Positions 1-6,878 of a stretch of 14,329 nucleotides of DNA are shown one piece after another (within the stretch, counting starts at the first letter, position 1; each line of letters begins with the position of its first letter). Position numbers and translations under genes: made by a program. Under the pieces are notes generated by a model. That model did not search any database. It saw nothing but the letters and a program-made list of their open reading frames with translations, and was not told the DNA's origin. This DNA comes from an uncultured Prevotella sp. (lineage in GTDB: Bacteria > Bacteroidota > Bacteroidia > Bacteroidales > Bacteroidaceae): contig CAMTJK010000060.1 of NCBI GenBank assembly GCA_947072805.1, positions 1-14,329 on the forward strand. The letters run 5' to 3'.

Positions 1-395
1 AAACCGATGAAATGGTATTATTTCGCAAAACGCGTAACTCACTGACTATCAGCGCTCCCTATTTGAGAGTAAAAACGCTCATTTTCGCGTCGTAGGTTAC
101 AAATCGAGGTTTGGGTGCCGATTAACACACGTTAAAGTAAACATTTTTCTAAAATGTTAATGAAACCTATCCAACAGTAAAACATATTCACACCTGTTTC
201 CTTATTTAGGGTATTATTTGCGCCCTACATGTGTTATGTGTTCAGAAAGAGCAGGAAACACGCGATATAGCTGTGAATTTTAAAATAAATGATTAACTTT
301 GCATTTCAGAAAAGCGCAACAAAAAAGCAGCAGTACAGGCCCGAAGACTTGAACTGCATTGCCGCTACTCATCCAGCCAAATAGAAACGGAACTG
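1..395. other. Left-edge non-coding region
   Basis: I find no convincing gene here. One plus frame is open from the left edge to a TAG at 93-95 and another to a TGA at 43-45, so the tail of an upstream gene cannot be excluded, but neither short peptide is recognisable. The middle is AT-rich and has short dyads: TTAAC/GTTAA at 122-135 and an 8-bp hairpin with a 3-base loop at 140-158. The right part carries the probable promoter of the MATE gene. Confidence 0.5.
272..301 (+). promoter_or_regulatory. Probable Bacteroidetes-type promoter of the MATE gene
   Basis: TAACTTTG at 294-301 matches the Bacteroidetes -7 consensus TAnnTTTG. The -33 element is weak: TGTG at 272-275 (one mismatch to TTTG) with an 18-base spacer. 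Transcription would start near 308, giving a leader of about 88 bases before the ATG at 396. The call rests on consensus matching only. Confidence 0.5.
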
Positions 396-1781
396 ATGAC
401 ACATACTTTCGACAGATATAAGGAACAATACCGCCGTAACCTGACACTTGCTTTCCCTGTGGTACTTACGCAAGTAGGACAGATACTCACACAGGTGGCA
501 GACAATCTCATGGTGGGCAGATATGGCGGCAACGACCCTACCCCACTGGCAGCTGTCTCATTCGGCGGTTCGGTGTCGTTCTTGTTTTTTATTGCTGCCA
601 TAGGCATAGCCATGGGCATGACCCCGCTTGTGGGTGAACTCTACGTACAGGACAAGCACAAGCAATCGGCATCACTATTGCTCAACGGTATGTTGTTCTA
701 CGTAATATTAGGCATAGCCACAGCCACCGTACAATATCTTGCCACACCCCTGCTCTACTGTCTCGGACAGCCACAGGAGGTGGTTGTTATGGCTGTACCA
801 TATTATAGAATGATGTATATGAGCATGCCTTTCGTGATGTTGTTCTTCGCTTTCAAACAGTTTCTTGAGGGTACCGGCAACACTCATGCAGAGCTCATGG
901 CCACAATAGTTGCCAATGCAGCCAACATTTTTCTCAACTGGGTGTTCATTTTCGGCAATATGGGTGCTCCGGAAATGGGTGCCGAGGGCGCCGGATTTGC
1001 CACAATGCTTGCACGCATAACAGCCTCCGTGCTTATTGTTGCCTATTTCATCGGCAGGAGCCGCTATCGCATCTATCTCACAGACATATTCAACCACAAG
1101 CAGTACTCATGGCGTTCCGTAGTTAAACTAATGCGCATGGGCATACCCATTTCGGCACAGATGTTCCTCGAAACATCAGCCTTTGTCGGGTCAGGAATCA
1201 TGATGGGATGGCTGGGGAAAGAGGCCATGAGTGCCAACCAGATAGCAATAACACTTGGCAACTGTGCCTTCATGATAGTCATTTCGATAGGTGCGGCAAC
1301 CACCATACGCGTATCGCACTGTTTCGGCATGCGTGACGTGGAACAGATGAAGCTGTCAGTCAGGGCATCATATCATCTTGTGCTGGCATGGAACGCCATC
1401 GCTGCACTATTCTTTATCTCGCTACGCCATGTCATACCCACTTATTTCACCGACAATGCCGAAGTAATAGTCATCACCTCCACGCTGCTTGTTACGGTGG
1501 CAATATACCAGCTGTCGGACGGTTTGCAGAATGTCTCGGTTGGAGTGCTACGCGGACTGCAAGATGTAAAAGTTATCATGCCCATCGCCATAATTTCCTA
1601 CTGGCTGCTGAACATGCCGGTGGGTTATCTGCTTGCCTTCACCTTTCACCTCGGTCCCTCCGGTCTTTACATAGGATTCTTCTTTGGACTGTCATCGGCT
1701 GCAGTGCTGATGATGACCCGCATACACCACAGCATAAAACGGATGGAAAGAGTTGTCAAGCAAAGAGGAACTACTGAATGA
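396..1781 (+). CDS. MATE family multidrug efflux transporter
   Basis: This 461-residue integral inner-membrane protein belongs to the MATE (NorM/DinF-like) family, cation-driven antiporters that expel organic cations and drugs. About twelve hydrophobic segments are visible along the chain, the usual number, and the length is typical. The N-terminal half has the family pattern of an early Pro-Val-hexahydrophobic helix followed by QxADNLMVGRYG (about residues 33-44). The first half ends with the GAEGAGFATMLAR stretch, the typical MATE loop and helix before the second six-helix bundle. The ATG at 396 puts a short polar N-terminus in front of helix 1, as expected. It lies 88 bases downstream of a likely promoter and is followed after 84 bases by the Nudix gene on the same strand, so the two may be co-transcribed. 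Substrate and coupling ion (Na+ or H+) cannot be read from the sequence. Confidence 0.93.
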   Translation: MTHTFDRYKEQYRRNLTLAFPVVLTQVGQILTQVADNLMVGRYGGNDPTPLAAVSFGGSVSFLFFIAAIGIAMGMTPLVGELYVQDKHKQSASLLLNGMLFYVILGIATATVQYLATPLLYCLGQPQEVVVMAVPYYRMMYMSMPFVMLFFAFKQFLEGTGNTHAELMATIVANAANIFLNWVFIFGNMGAPEMGAEGAGFATMLARITASVLIVAYFIGRSRYRIYLTDIFNHKQYSWRSVVKLMRMGIPISAQMFLETSAFVGSGIMMGWLGKEAMSANQIAITLGNCAFMIVISIGAATTIRVSHCFGMRDVEQMKLSVRASYHLVLAWNAIAALFFISLRHVIPTYFTDNAEVIVITSTLLVTVAIYQLSDGLQNVSVGVLRGLQDVKVIMPIAIISYWLLNMPVGYLLAFTFHLGPSGLYIGFFFGLSSAAVLMMTRIHHSIKRMERVVKQRGTTE

Positions 1782-1865
1782 AGAAAATAAACAGCCTGGA
1801 GGCGCGAAGAAGACGAAGAAAAAAATTACACCTTATTATATATATAAGAAAACCATAATAACGGA

Positions 1866-2444
1866 ATGGAAAAGACATCACGCAACATGGAGTGGAAGAC
1901 TCTGAAAAGCGAATATCTCATACGACGTCCTTGGCTGACGGCACGACGCGACACAGTAGAACTGCCCACCGGTGCCATCAACGATGAGTATTATGTACTT
2001 GAATATCCCGATTGGATAAATGTCATTGCCGTAACACGAGAAGGAAAGATGGTCCTTGTAAGACAATATCGCCACGCCCTGGGAAAAACATGTTACGAGA
2101 TTGTGGCGGGTGTAATAGAAAACGGCGAGCCGCCGCTGGAAGCCGCCAAACGCGAACTGATGGAGGAAACGGGCTACGGCAACGGTTCATGGAAAGAACT
2201 GATGGCACTGTCGCCCAACTCAAGCACCTGCACCAACATTACACACTGCTATCTCGCCACCGACGTAGAAAAGATATCGGAACAGCACCTCGATGCGACG
2301 GAAGACATAGAGGTGTATCTGTTAGAGAAAGAAGAAGTCAGAGCCATGTTGGAGAAAGGTGACATAAGACAAGCACTGATGGCTGCACCTCTGTGGCGCT
2401 ATTTTGCCAAAAGTGGTCTGAAACAGACTGAAGTTAAAAAATAA
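1866..2444 (+). CDS. Nudix hydrolase, ADP-ribose pyrophosphatase type
   Basis: This 192-residue cytoplasmic protein has a perfect Nudix box (Gx5Ex7REUxEExGU) at residues 82-104, with Glu97, Glu100 and Glu101 as the expected Mg2+-binding and catalytic residues. The preceding EIVAG (78-82) corresponds to the ELPAG-like strand of ADP-ribose pyrophosphatases. The N-terminal part (about 15-50) fits the small beta domain of that subfamily, which mediates dimerisation. The likely reaction is hydrolysis of ADP-ribose, or a related nucleoside diphosphate derivative, to AMP plus a sugar phosphate. Homologues often begin near the Met at codon 8 (1887), just before Glu-Trp-Lys, so the true start may be 1887 rather than 1866; no Shine-Dalgarno decides it. 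The peptidase gene follows after 48 bases. The family call is firm but the exact substrate is not. Confidence 0.88.
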   Translation: MEKTSRNMEWKTLKSEYLIRRPWLTARRDTVELPTGAINDEYYVLEYPDWINVIAVTREGKMVLVRQYRHALGKTCYEIVAGVIENGEPPLEAAKRELMEETGYGNGSWKELMALSPNSSTCTNITHCYLATDVEKISEQHLDATEDIEVYLLEKEEVRAMLEKGDIRQALMAAPLWRYFAKSGLKQTEVKK

Positions 2445-2492
2445 GCATGCTCCATTCCACACAACGATTACAAACAAAAAAATTATATCCAA

Positions 2493-3899
2493 ATGAACAG
2501 TAAGACATTCCTTATTTCGATTGCCATCGTCCTCGCCTCGGGAGCCATGGCACAGACAAAAGAGGGCGGCATATCACAGGATATGCTGGACGGATTCAGA
2601 AAAGCCCAACAAATGACAGCAGCAGACAAGGCCCTTTCGAACGCCCTTGCCGCCAACTCTATCGACAATCTTGCTTTCAACAGAGCAAATAGGAACGACC
2701 TTGACACCTACTTCAGTGTGGAGACAAAGAAGCAGTCCATCAACGACCAGCAGAGTTCGGGCAGATGCTGGATGTTCAGCGGATTCAATGTGCTGCGCTC
2801 CAACTTTGCGCAGCGCACCGACTCCATCGCTCTCGAACTTTCACATAGCTACCTCTTCTTCTGGGATCAACTGGAAAAAGCCAACCTCTTCCTACAAGGA
2901 GCAATAGAAACAGCCGGCAAGCCACTCGAAGACCAAAGAGTACAGTTCTTCTTCAAAAACCCGATAAACGACGGCGGAACATTCTGCGGCGTGGCAGACC
3001 TCGCAGACAAATACGGACTGGTGCCCAAAGCTATCATGCCGGAAAGTTATTCTACCGACAACACAAGCCGCATGGCACGACTCATCTCGTCAAAGCTACG
3101 CGAGTTCGGACTGCAACTGCGCGACATGGTGGCTGCAAAGAAGAAACCGGCAGCAATAAAGGCAGAGAAGACAAAGATGCTCGGCACCATATACAAAATG
3201 CTCGCAATCACAATAGGCGAACCACCGGCAGAATTTACCTACACATTCAAGACCAAAGACGGAAAGAATGTAGGTACAGCAAAAACATATACACCGCAGA
3301 CATTCTACAAGGAAGTGGTTGGCGAAGAACCGCTTAACGGCTCGTTTATCATGGCCATGAACGATCCAAGACGCGAATACTACAAAACCTACGAAGTGGA
3401 ATACGACCGTCATACTTACGACGGACACAACTGGAAATACATAAACCTGCCCATGGACGACATAGAAAAGCTCGCCATAGCATCACTAAAAGACGGGAGA
3501 AAGATGTACAGCTCATATGATGTCGGCAAAATGCTTGACAAGAAACGCGGATATGCCGATACGGAAAATTACGACTACGGTTCACTCTTCGGCACATCAT
3601 TCGGGATGGACAAAGCCCAGCGCATAAGCACATTCGACAGCGGTTCTACCCACGCCATGACCCTTACGGCTGTAGATTTGGATGCTGAAGGCAAGGCTAC
3701 GAAATGGAAAGTGGAAAACAGTTGGGGAGCAAGCTGGGGACAAAACGGATATATGATAATGACCGACCGCTGGTTCCGCGAATACATGTTCCGCCTTGTT
3801 GTAGACAAGAAATATGTACCGGCAGACATTCTGAAAGCATACGACCAGAAACCGGTAATGGTAATGCCGGAAGACCCACTCTTCGGGGCAGACGAATAG
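2493..3899 (+). CDS. Exported C1B cysteine peptidase (bleomycin hydrolase / PepC family)
   Basis: This 468-residue papain-fold aminopeptidase belongs to the bleomycin hydrolase/PepC family (MEROPS C1B). The catalytic set is complete: oxyanion Gln86 and nucleophile Cys92 in DQQSSGRCWMFSG, His387 in STHAMTLTAVD, and Asn409 in VENSWGASWG. The segment ALAANSIDNLAFNR (about 51-64) matches the conserved N-terminal hook region of the family. Residues 1-20 form a signal peptide (Lys4, a hydrophobic core, then GAMA before Gln21), so the enzyme is predicted to act in the periplasm. Classical PepC and bleomycin hydrolase are cytosolic hexamers of about 445 residues. There is no lipobox cysteine. The C-terminal arm that blocks the active-site cleft in homologues is present, ending with acidic residues. 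The gene sits 48 bases after the Nudix gene and is probably in the same transcript. Family confidence is high; physiological peptide substrates are unknown. Confidence 0.93.
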   Translation: MNSKTFLISIAIVLASGAMAQTKEGGISQDMLDGFRKAQQMTAADKALSNALAANSIDNLAFNRANRNDLDTYFSVETKKQSINDQQSSGRCWMFSGFNVLRSNFAQRTDSIALELSHSYLFFWDQLEKANLFLQGAIETAGKPLEDQRVQFFFKNPINDGGTFCGVADLADKYGLVPKAIMPESYSTDNTSRMARLISSKLREFGLQLRDMVAAKKKPAAIKAEKTKMLGTIYKMLAITIGEPPAEFTYTFKTKDGKNVGTAKTYTPQTFYKEVVGEEPLNGSFIMAMNDPRREYYKTYEVEYDRHTYDGHNWKYINLPMDDIEKLAIASLKDGRKMYSSYDVGKMLDKKRGYADTENYDYGSLFGTSFGMDKAQRISTFDSGSTHAMTLTAVDLDAEGKATKWKVENSWGASWGQNGYMIMTDRWFREYMFRLVVDKKYVPADILKAYDQKPVMVMPEDPLFGADE

Positions 3900-4030
3900 T
3901 TTTACTGACAAAACAATGTAACGCACGTCTTTACGAGAACCGCTATACGTAATCCCAATAAAGGAAGTTATGGCTTTATCATACAAAGACACGTCACATA
4001 AAAAACAAGAACCAATAACAAAAAGCAAAG

Positions 4031-4909
4031 ATGAATATATTCAAGGCACTGTTCGGGGGAAACGAGGAATCTCCGGAAGAAAGAAAACAGGCTGAAGAAG
4101 CACGCAACTTCGACATGTACAAATATGACGGCGTACGCGCCGCAAAGTCAGGGCAATTTGAATATGCAGAAAAATGCTACCTTGAAGCACTGAACATACA
4201 TGAAGACTTAGAGACAAGAGACTACCTTGCACAGGTACTGATAAGAATAGGAAAACTGGAAGAAGCCCGCGAACAGCTCAGGATACTTGCCGAAGCAGAG
4301 CCCGACAACACCGCAATACATATACTTACAGCACGCGTTGCATACATGCAAGAGGATTATACAGCCATGACTGACGCCTGTGAAAAGGCGATGAAGGCCG
4401 ACGGCAGCAATGCTATGGCACACTATCTCTACGCCCAGGCTTACATAGGACAAGGCAACCCTGTGGTCGCGATAGCCATGCTGACTAAAGCCATTGCACT
4501 GAACACCGATATGACAGAGGCTTATCTGCTGCGCGGAAAGACACTGTTGCAGATGGGGGATGTGAACGGAGCAGACGAAGATGTAGCTCACCTCAAGGAG
4601 AATTCTGCCGAAAACGAAGATGTGATGATGCTGAATGCACAAGTGGAAAAGGCCAAAGGCAACGCTGATAAAGCTATCGGTATATATGACAAGGTTATAG
4701 ATATGAACCCGTTCTGTACCAACGCATTCCGCGAAAGAGGCGCAATAAAGTACGAAAAGGGAGACATGCGTGGAGCACAAGCTGACATGGAGACTGTGCT
4801 TGAGCTTGAACCTGAAAAAGTAAACGACATTAACGGCGAGTTTTCTGCTGAAGGAATAGAAAACAAAGTAAAGCAGGCATACAGCAGTCTCAATCCGCTC
4901 GGACTTTAA
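4031..4909 (+). CDS. Cytoplasmic tetratricopeptide-repeat protein
   Basis: This 292-residue protein consists almost wholly of tetratricopeptide repeats from about residue 33 to the end, seven or so in number. Typical signatures are Gly-x-Tyr/Phe-x-x-Ala (for example SGQFEYAEKCYLEAL near 40-54) and repeat-closing Asn-Pro or Asp-x-x-x-x-Ala positions. There is no signal peptide or membrane helix, although the first residues (MNIFKALFGG) are hydrophobic and could form a short amphipathic helix. TPR solenoids bind peptides or proteins and have no catalytic role, so this is probably a scaffold or adaptor of unknown partner. A 131-base gap separates it from the peptidase gene. I saw no TAnnTTTG box in that gap, so it may be read through from upstream. 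A new promoter lies beyond it at 5045, so it closes the first gene group. Confidence 0.85.
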   Translation: MNIFKALFGGNEESPEERKQAEEARNFDMYKYDGVRAAKSGQFEYAEKCYLEALNIHEDLETRDYLAQVLIRIGKLEEAREQLRILAEAEPDNTAIHILTARVAYMQEDYTAMTDACEKAMKADGSNAMAHYLYAQAYIGQGNPVVAIAMLTKAIALNTDMTEAYLLRGKTLLQMGDVNGADEDVAHLKENSAENEDVMMLNAQVEKAKGNADKAIGIYDKVIDMNPFCTNAFRERGAIKYEKGDMRGAQADMETVLELEPEKVNDINGEFSAEGIENKVKQAYSSLNPLGL

Positions 4910-5023
4910 ACCCAACCAATATAAAACCACACTGACACCTATAGAACCAAAAACGCCTATTATCATATAGAGAAGAGTGGTTGTATATATGTTGGGGGAA
5001 AAGGGCATATCGTAACGAAACAC

Positions 5024-5080
5024 GCCACAAATAAGGAGCAATTATTTGGAATAACGGTGATTTATCCTTAAATTTGTGGC
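5024..5080. repeat. 9-bp inverted repeat across the 5045 promoter (candidate operator)
   Basis: GCCACAAAT at 5024-5032 and its exact reverse complement ATTTGTGGC at 5072-5080 are separated by 39 bases. The left arm lies just upstream of the -33 element. The right arm overlaps the -7 box (5069-5076) and the likely start region. A regulator bound to both half-sites would cover the promoter. A 9-bp dyad at this distance is expected a few times by chance in a window of this size, so only its placement makes it notable. Confidence 0.35.
5045..5076 (+). promoter_or_regulatory. Near-consensus Bacteroidetes promoter of the acyltransferase-glycosyltransferase-GH2 run
   Basis: TTTG at 5045-5048, a 20-base spacer, and TAAATTTG at 5069-5076 match the Bacteroidetes -33/-7 consensus (TTTG, 19-21 bases, TAnnTTTG) at every defined position. 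Transcription would start near 5083, about 37 bases before the ATG at 5120. The position, in a 210-base gap directly upstream of a tightly packed gene run, supports a functional promoter. Confidence 0.75.
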
Positions 5081-5119
5081 AATTAAGAAACCGCTATCGG
5101 TCATACAAAGACACAACCG

Positions 5120-5713
5120 ATGAACAAGGAAAGCCTAAGAGAATACTTTAAATCGAATCCTGCAATCAAGCGTTTGGTCGATTTTCTGATAATGAACCAA
5201 CTGGAAACACGCCCAAGATGGTATGTGAGACTGCTTGCACCGCTTTATCAGAAAAGAGGTAAGAACTCAAAAATATACAGCAGCGTGCGCATGGACACGC
5301 CCCCATACAGGCATTTCTCGCTTGGCAAAAGAAGCATAATAGAGTCGTACAGCTGCATAAACAACGCTGTAGGAGATGTAACCATCGGAGATAATGTACG
5401 CGTGGGACTGCACGCCACCATAATCGGTCCGGTGAGCATAGGAAACCATGTGATAATTGCACAGAACGTTACGATCAGCGCCCTTAACCACAATTTCGGC
5501 AAAACGGATAAATACATCGACGCACAAGGCATAACGACAAGAAACATCACGATTGGCGACGACGTATGGATAGGAGCAAATGCCGTTATTCTGAGCGGAG
5601 TGAAGATAGGCAGTCATTCGGTTGTAGCAGCCGGAGCAGTGGTAACAAAAGACGTGCCTGAAGGCATGCTCGCAGCAGGAGTACCGGCTGAAATCAAAAG
5701 GTCGATAAAATAA
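5120..5713 (+). CDS. Hexapeptide-repeat O-acyltransferase (maltose/galactoside acetyltransferase-like)
   Basis: This 197-residue protein has a left-handed parallel beta-helix built from hexapeptide repeats at about residues 80-190, with the usual [LIV]Gxx units (VTIGDNVRVG, VSIGNHVII, ITIGDDVWIGANAVI, VKIGSHSVV). His124 in ALNHNFG is the expected catalytic base of the maltose/galactoside O-acetyltransferase group. The C-terminal VVTKDVPEG...GVPA stretch is the normal closing cap of that group. The probable reaction is transfer of an acetyl group from acetyl-CoA to a sugar hydroxyl, acting as a cytoplasmic trimer. Many close relatives sit in capsule or exopolysaccharide loci (WcaF/WbbJ type), and here the next gene, starting one base after the stop, is a glycosyltransferase, which fits glycan decoration. 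The acceptor cannot be inferred. It is the first gene after the 5045 promoter. Confidence 0.88.
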   Translation: MNKESLREYFKSNPAIKRLVDFLIMNQLETRPRWYVRLLAPLYQKRGKNSKIYSSVRMDTPPYRHFSLGKRSIIESYSCINNAVGDVTIGDNVRVGLHATIIGPVSIGNHVIIAQNVTISALNHNFGKTDKYIDAQGITTRNITIGDDVWIGANAVILSGVKIGSHSVVAAGAVVTKDVPEGMLAAGVPAEIKRSIK

Positions 5714-5714
5714 C

Positions 5715-6866
5715 ATGAACGCCATGAGAATCGGAATTGAAGCCCAACGCATCTTCCGCAAGAACAAGCACGGCATGGATTACGTGGTACTGCAGGAAAT
5801 AAAAGAGCTGCAGAAGCTGGACAATACAAACGAATACTTCGTATATGTAAAGCCAGGAGACGACCGCTGCTTGGAAAGCACACCTAATGTTCACATTGTA
5901 GAACTCCCATTTCCATCCTATCCTCTATGGGAGCAATATGCCCTTCCACGTGCCGCAAAACGTGACAATCTCGACATCCTGCACTGCACAAGCAACACCG
6001 CACCTGTGTCATGCAAAGGAATACCCCTGGTTCTGACCTTGCATGACATTATATTCCTTGAGCCAAGGGACAAGAAAAACCGCTCTCTCTATCAGAATCT
6101 CGGTTGGTTATACCGCAGATTGGTTGTACCAAAAATCCTTCCGCACTGCAAAAGGATAATAACCGTATCAAACTTTGAACTGGATAATATCATCACCAAG
6201 CTCAAACTGCCACGCGAAAAGATGGCAATGATATACAACGGATACAACGATTGGTTCACGCCTAACGCAGACAAGAACAATGTTTACAGAAAATACATCG
6301 AAGAAAAAGGCTATTTCCTCTTTTTAGGCAACACTGATCCAAAGAAGAACACCGAACGTACGCTTGTTGCCTATGCCAAATATCTGGAGAAATCGGAAGT
6401 GAAAAGGAAATTGCTGATAGCCGATTTGGTGCCCGAATATATTGATACAATACTGAAAAGCAACAATATTGAATGTATCAAACCATATATTGTATCGCCC
6501 GGTTACATCGTAAACACTGATCTCCCTGCTATTTACGGAGATGCCTTTGCCTTTCTTTATACTTCTCTGCGCGAGAGCTTTGGCATTCCATTACTGGAAG
6601 CCATGGCTTGCGGGACACCCGTTGTGACCAGCAACACGTCGTCAATGCCGGAAATAGCAGGCAAGGATGCTGTACTTGTCAATCCCGAGAGCAGCGACGA
6701 AATATCAGAAATGATGTTGCGACTGGAGACTGACGAAACATTCAAAAAGGAACATATAGATAAAGGGCTTAGGCGCGTTGCACTTTTCTCCTGGAGGAAT
6801 ACAGCAAAACACCTGCTCAAGCTATACGAAGAAGTTTATAATGAGACAAATACAAAGCACTACTAA
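5715..6866 (+). CDS. GT-B glycosyltransferase, family 4 type
   Basis: This 383-residue GT-B fold enzyme has an N-terminal acceptor domain (about 1-180) beginning with the usual Arg-Ile-Gly-Ile strand, then a C-terminal nucleotide-sugar domain. The latter contains YFLFLGNTDPKKN (start of the donor-binding domain) and the family 4 signature ESFGIPLLEAMACGTPVV, with the EX7E pair at Glu287 and Glu295. It should retain anomeric configuration and move a sugar from a nucleotide donor to a glycan or lipid-linked acceptor at the cytoplasmic face. There is no membrane helix. The start is one base after the acyltransferase stop. An alternative ATG at 5724 (codon 4) gives the more typical MRIGIEAQRIF start. 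The secreted GH2 gene follows after 12 bases, so all three are very likely one transcript. Donor and linkage are not predictable. Confidence 0.88.
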   Translation: MNAMRIGIEAQRIFRKNKHGMDYVVLQEIKELQKLDNTNEYFVYVKPGDDRCLESTPNVHIVELPFPSYPLWEQYALPRAAKRDNLDILHCTSNTAPVSCKGIPLVLTLHDIIFLEPRDKKNRSLYQNLGWLYRRLVVPKILPHCKRIITVSNFELDNIITKLKLPREKMAMIYNGYNDWFTPNADKNNVYRKYIEEKGYFLFLGNTDPKKNTERTLVAYAKYLEKSEVKRKLLIADLVPEYIDTILKSNNIECIKPYIVSPGYIVNTDLPAIYGDAFAFLYTSLRESFGIPLLEAMACGTPVVTSNTSSMPEIAGKDAVLVNPESSDEISEMMLRLETDETFKKEHIDKGLRRVALFSWRNTAKHLLKLYEEVYNETNTKHY

Positions 6867-6878
6867 AAACAAAAAACG

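Noticed and set aside
3..95. Open frame from the left edge to TAG at 93-95 (and another to TGA at 43-45), possible tail of an upstream gene
   Set aside because: The 30-codon and 14-codon tails have no recognisable motif, and short open frames at an edge are expected by chance.
140..158. 8-bp hairpin AACATTTT / AAAATGTT with a 3-base loop upstream of the MATE promoter
   Set aside because: AT-rich 8-bp dyads are expected many times in a window of this size, and no U tract or promoter overlap gives it a role.
708..1330. Long minus-strand open frames inside the MATE gene, with similar ones antisense to the peptidase, TPR and GH2 genes
   Set aside because: They mirror strongly supported plus-strand genes in another frame and show no motifs of their own.
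4938..4949. 12-base word ACCTATAGAACC shared with 11371-11382, both upstream of genes
   Set aside because: Several 12-base matches are expected by chance in 14 kb; the flanks differ and the relation to the two promoters is not the same.
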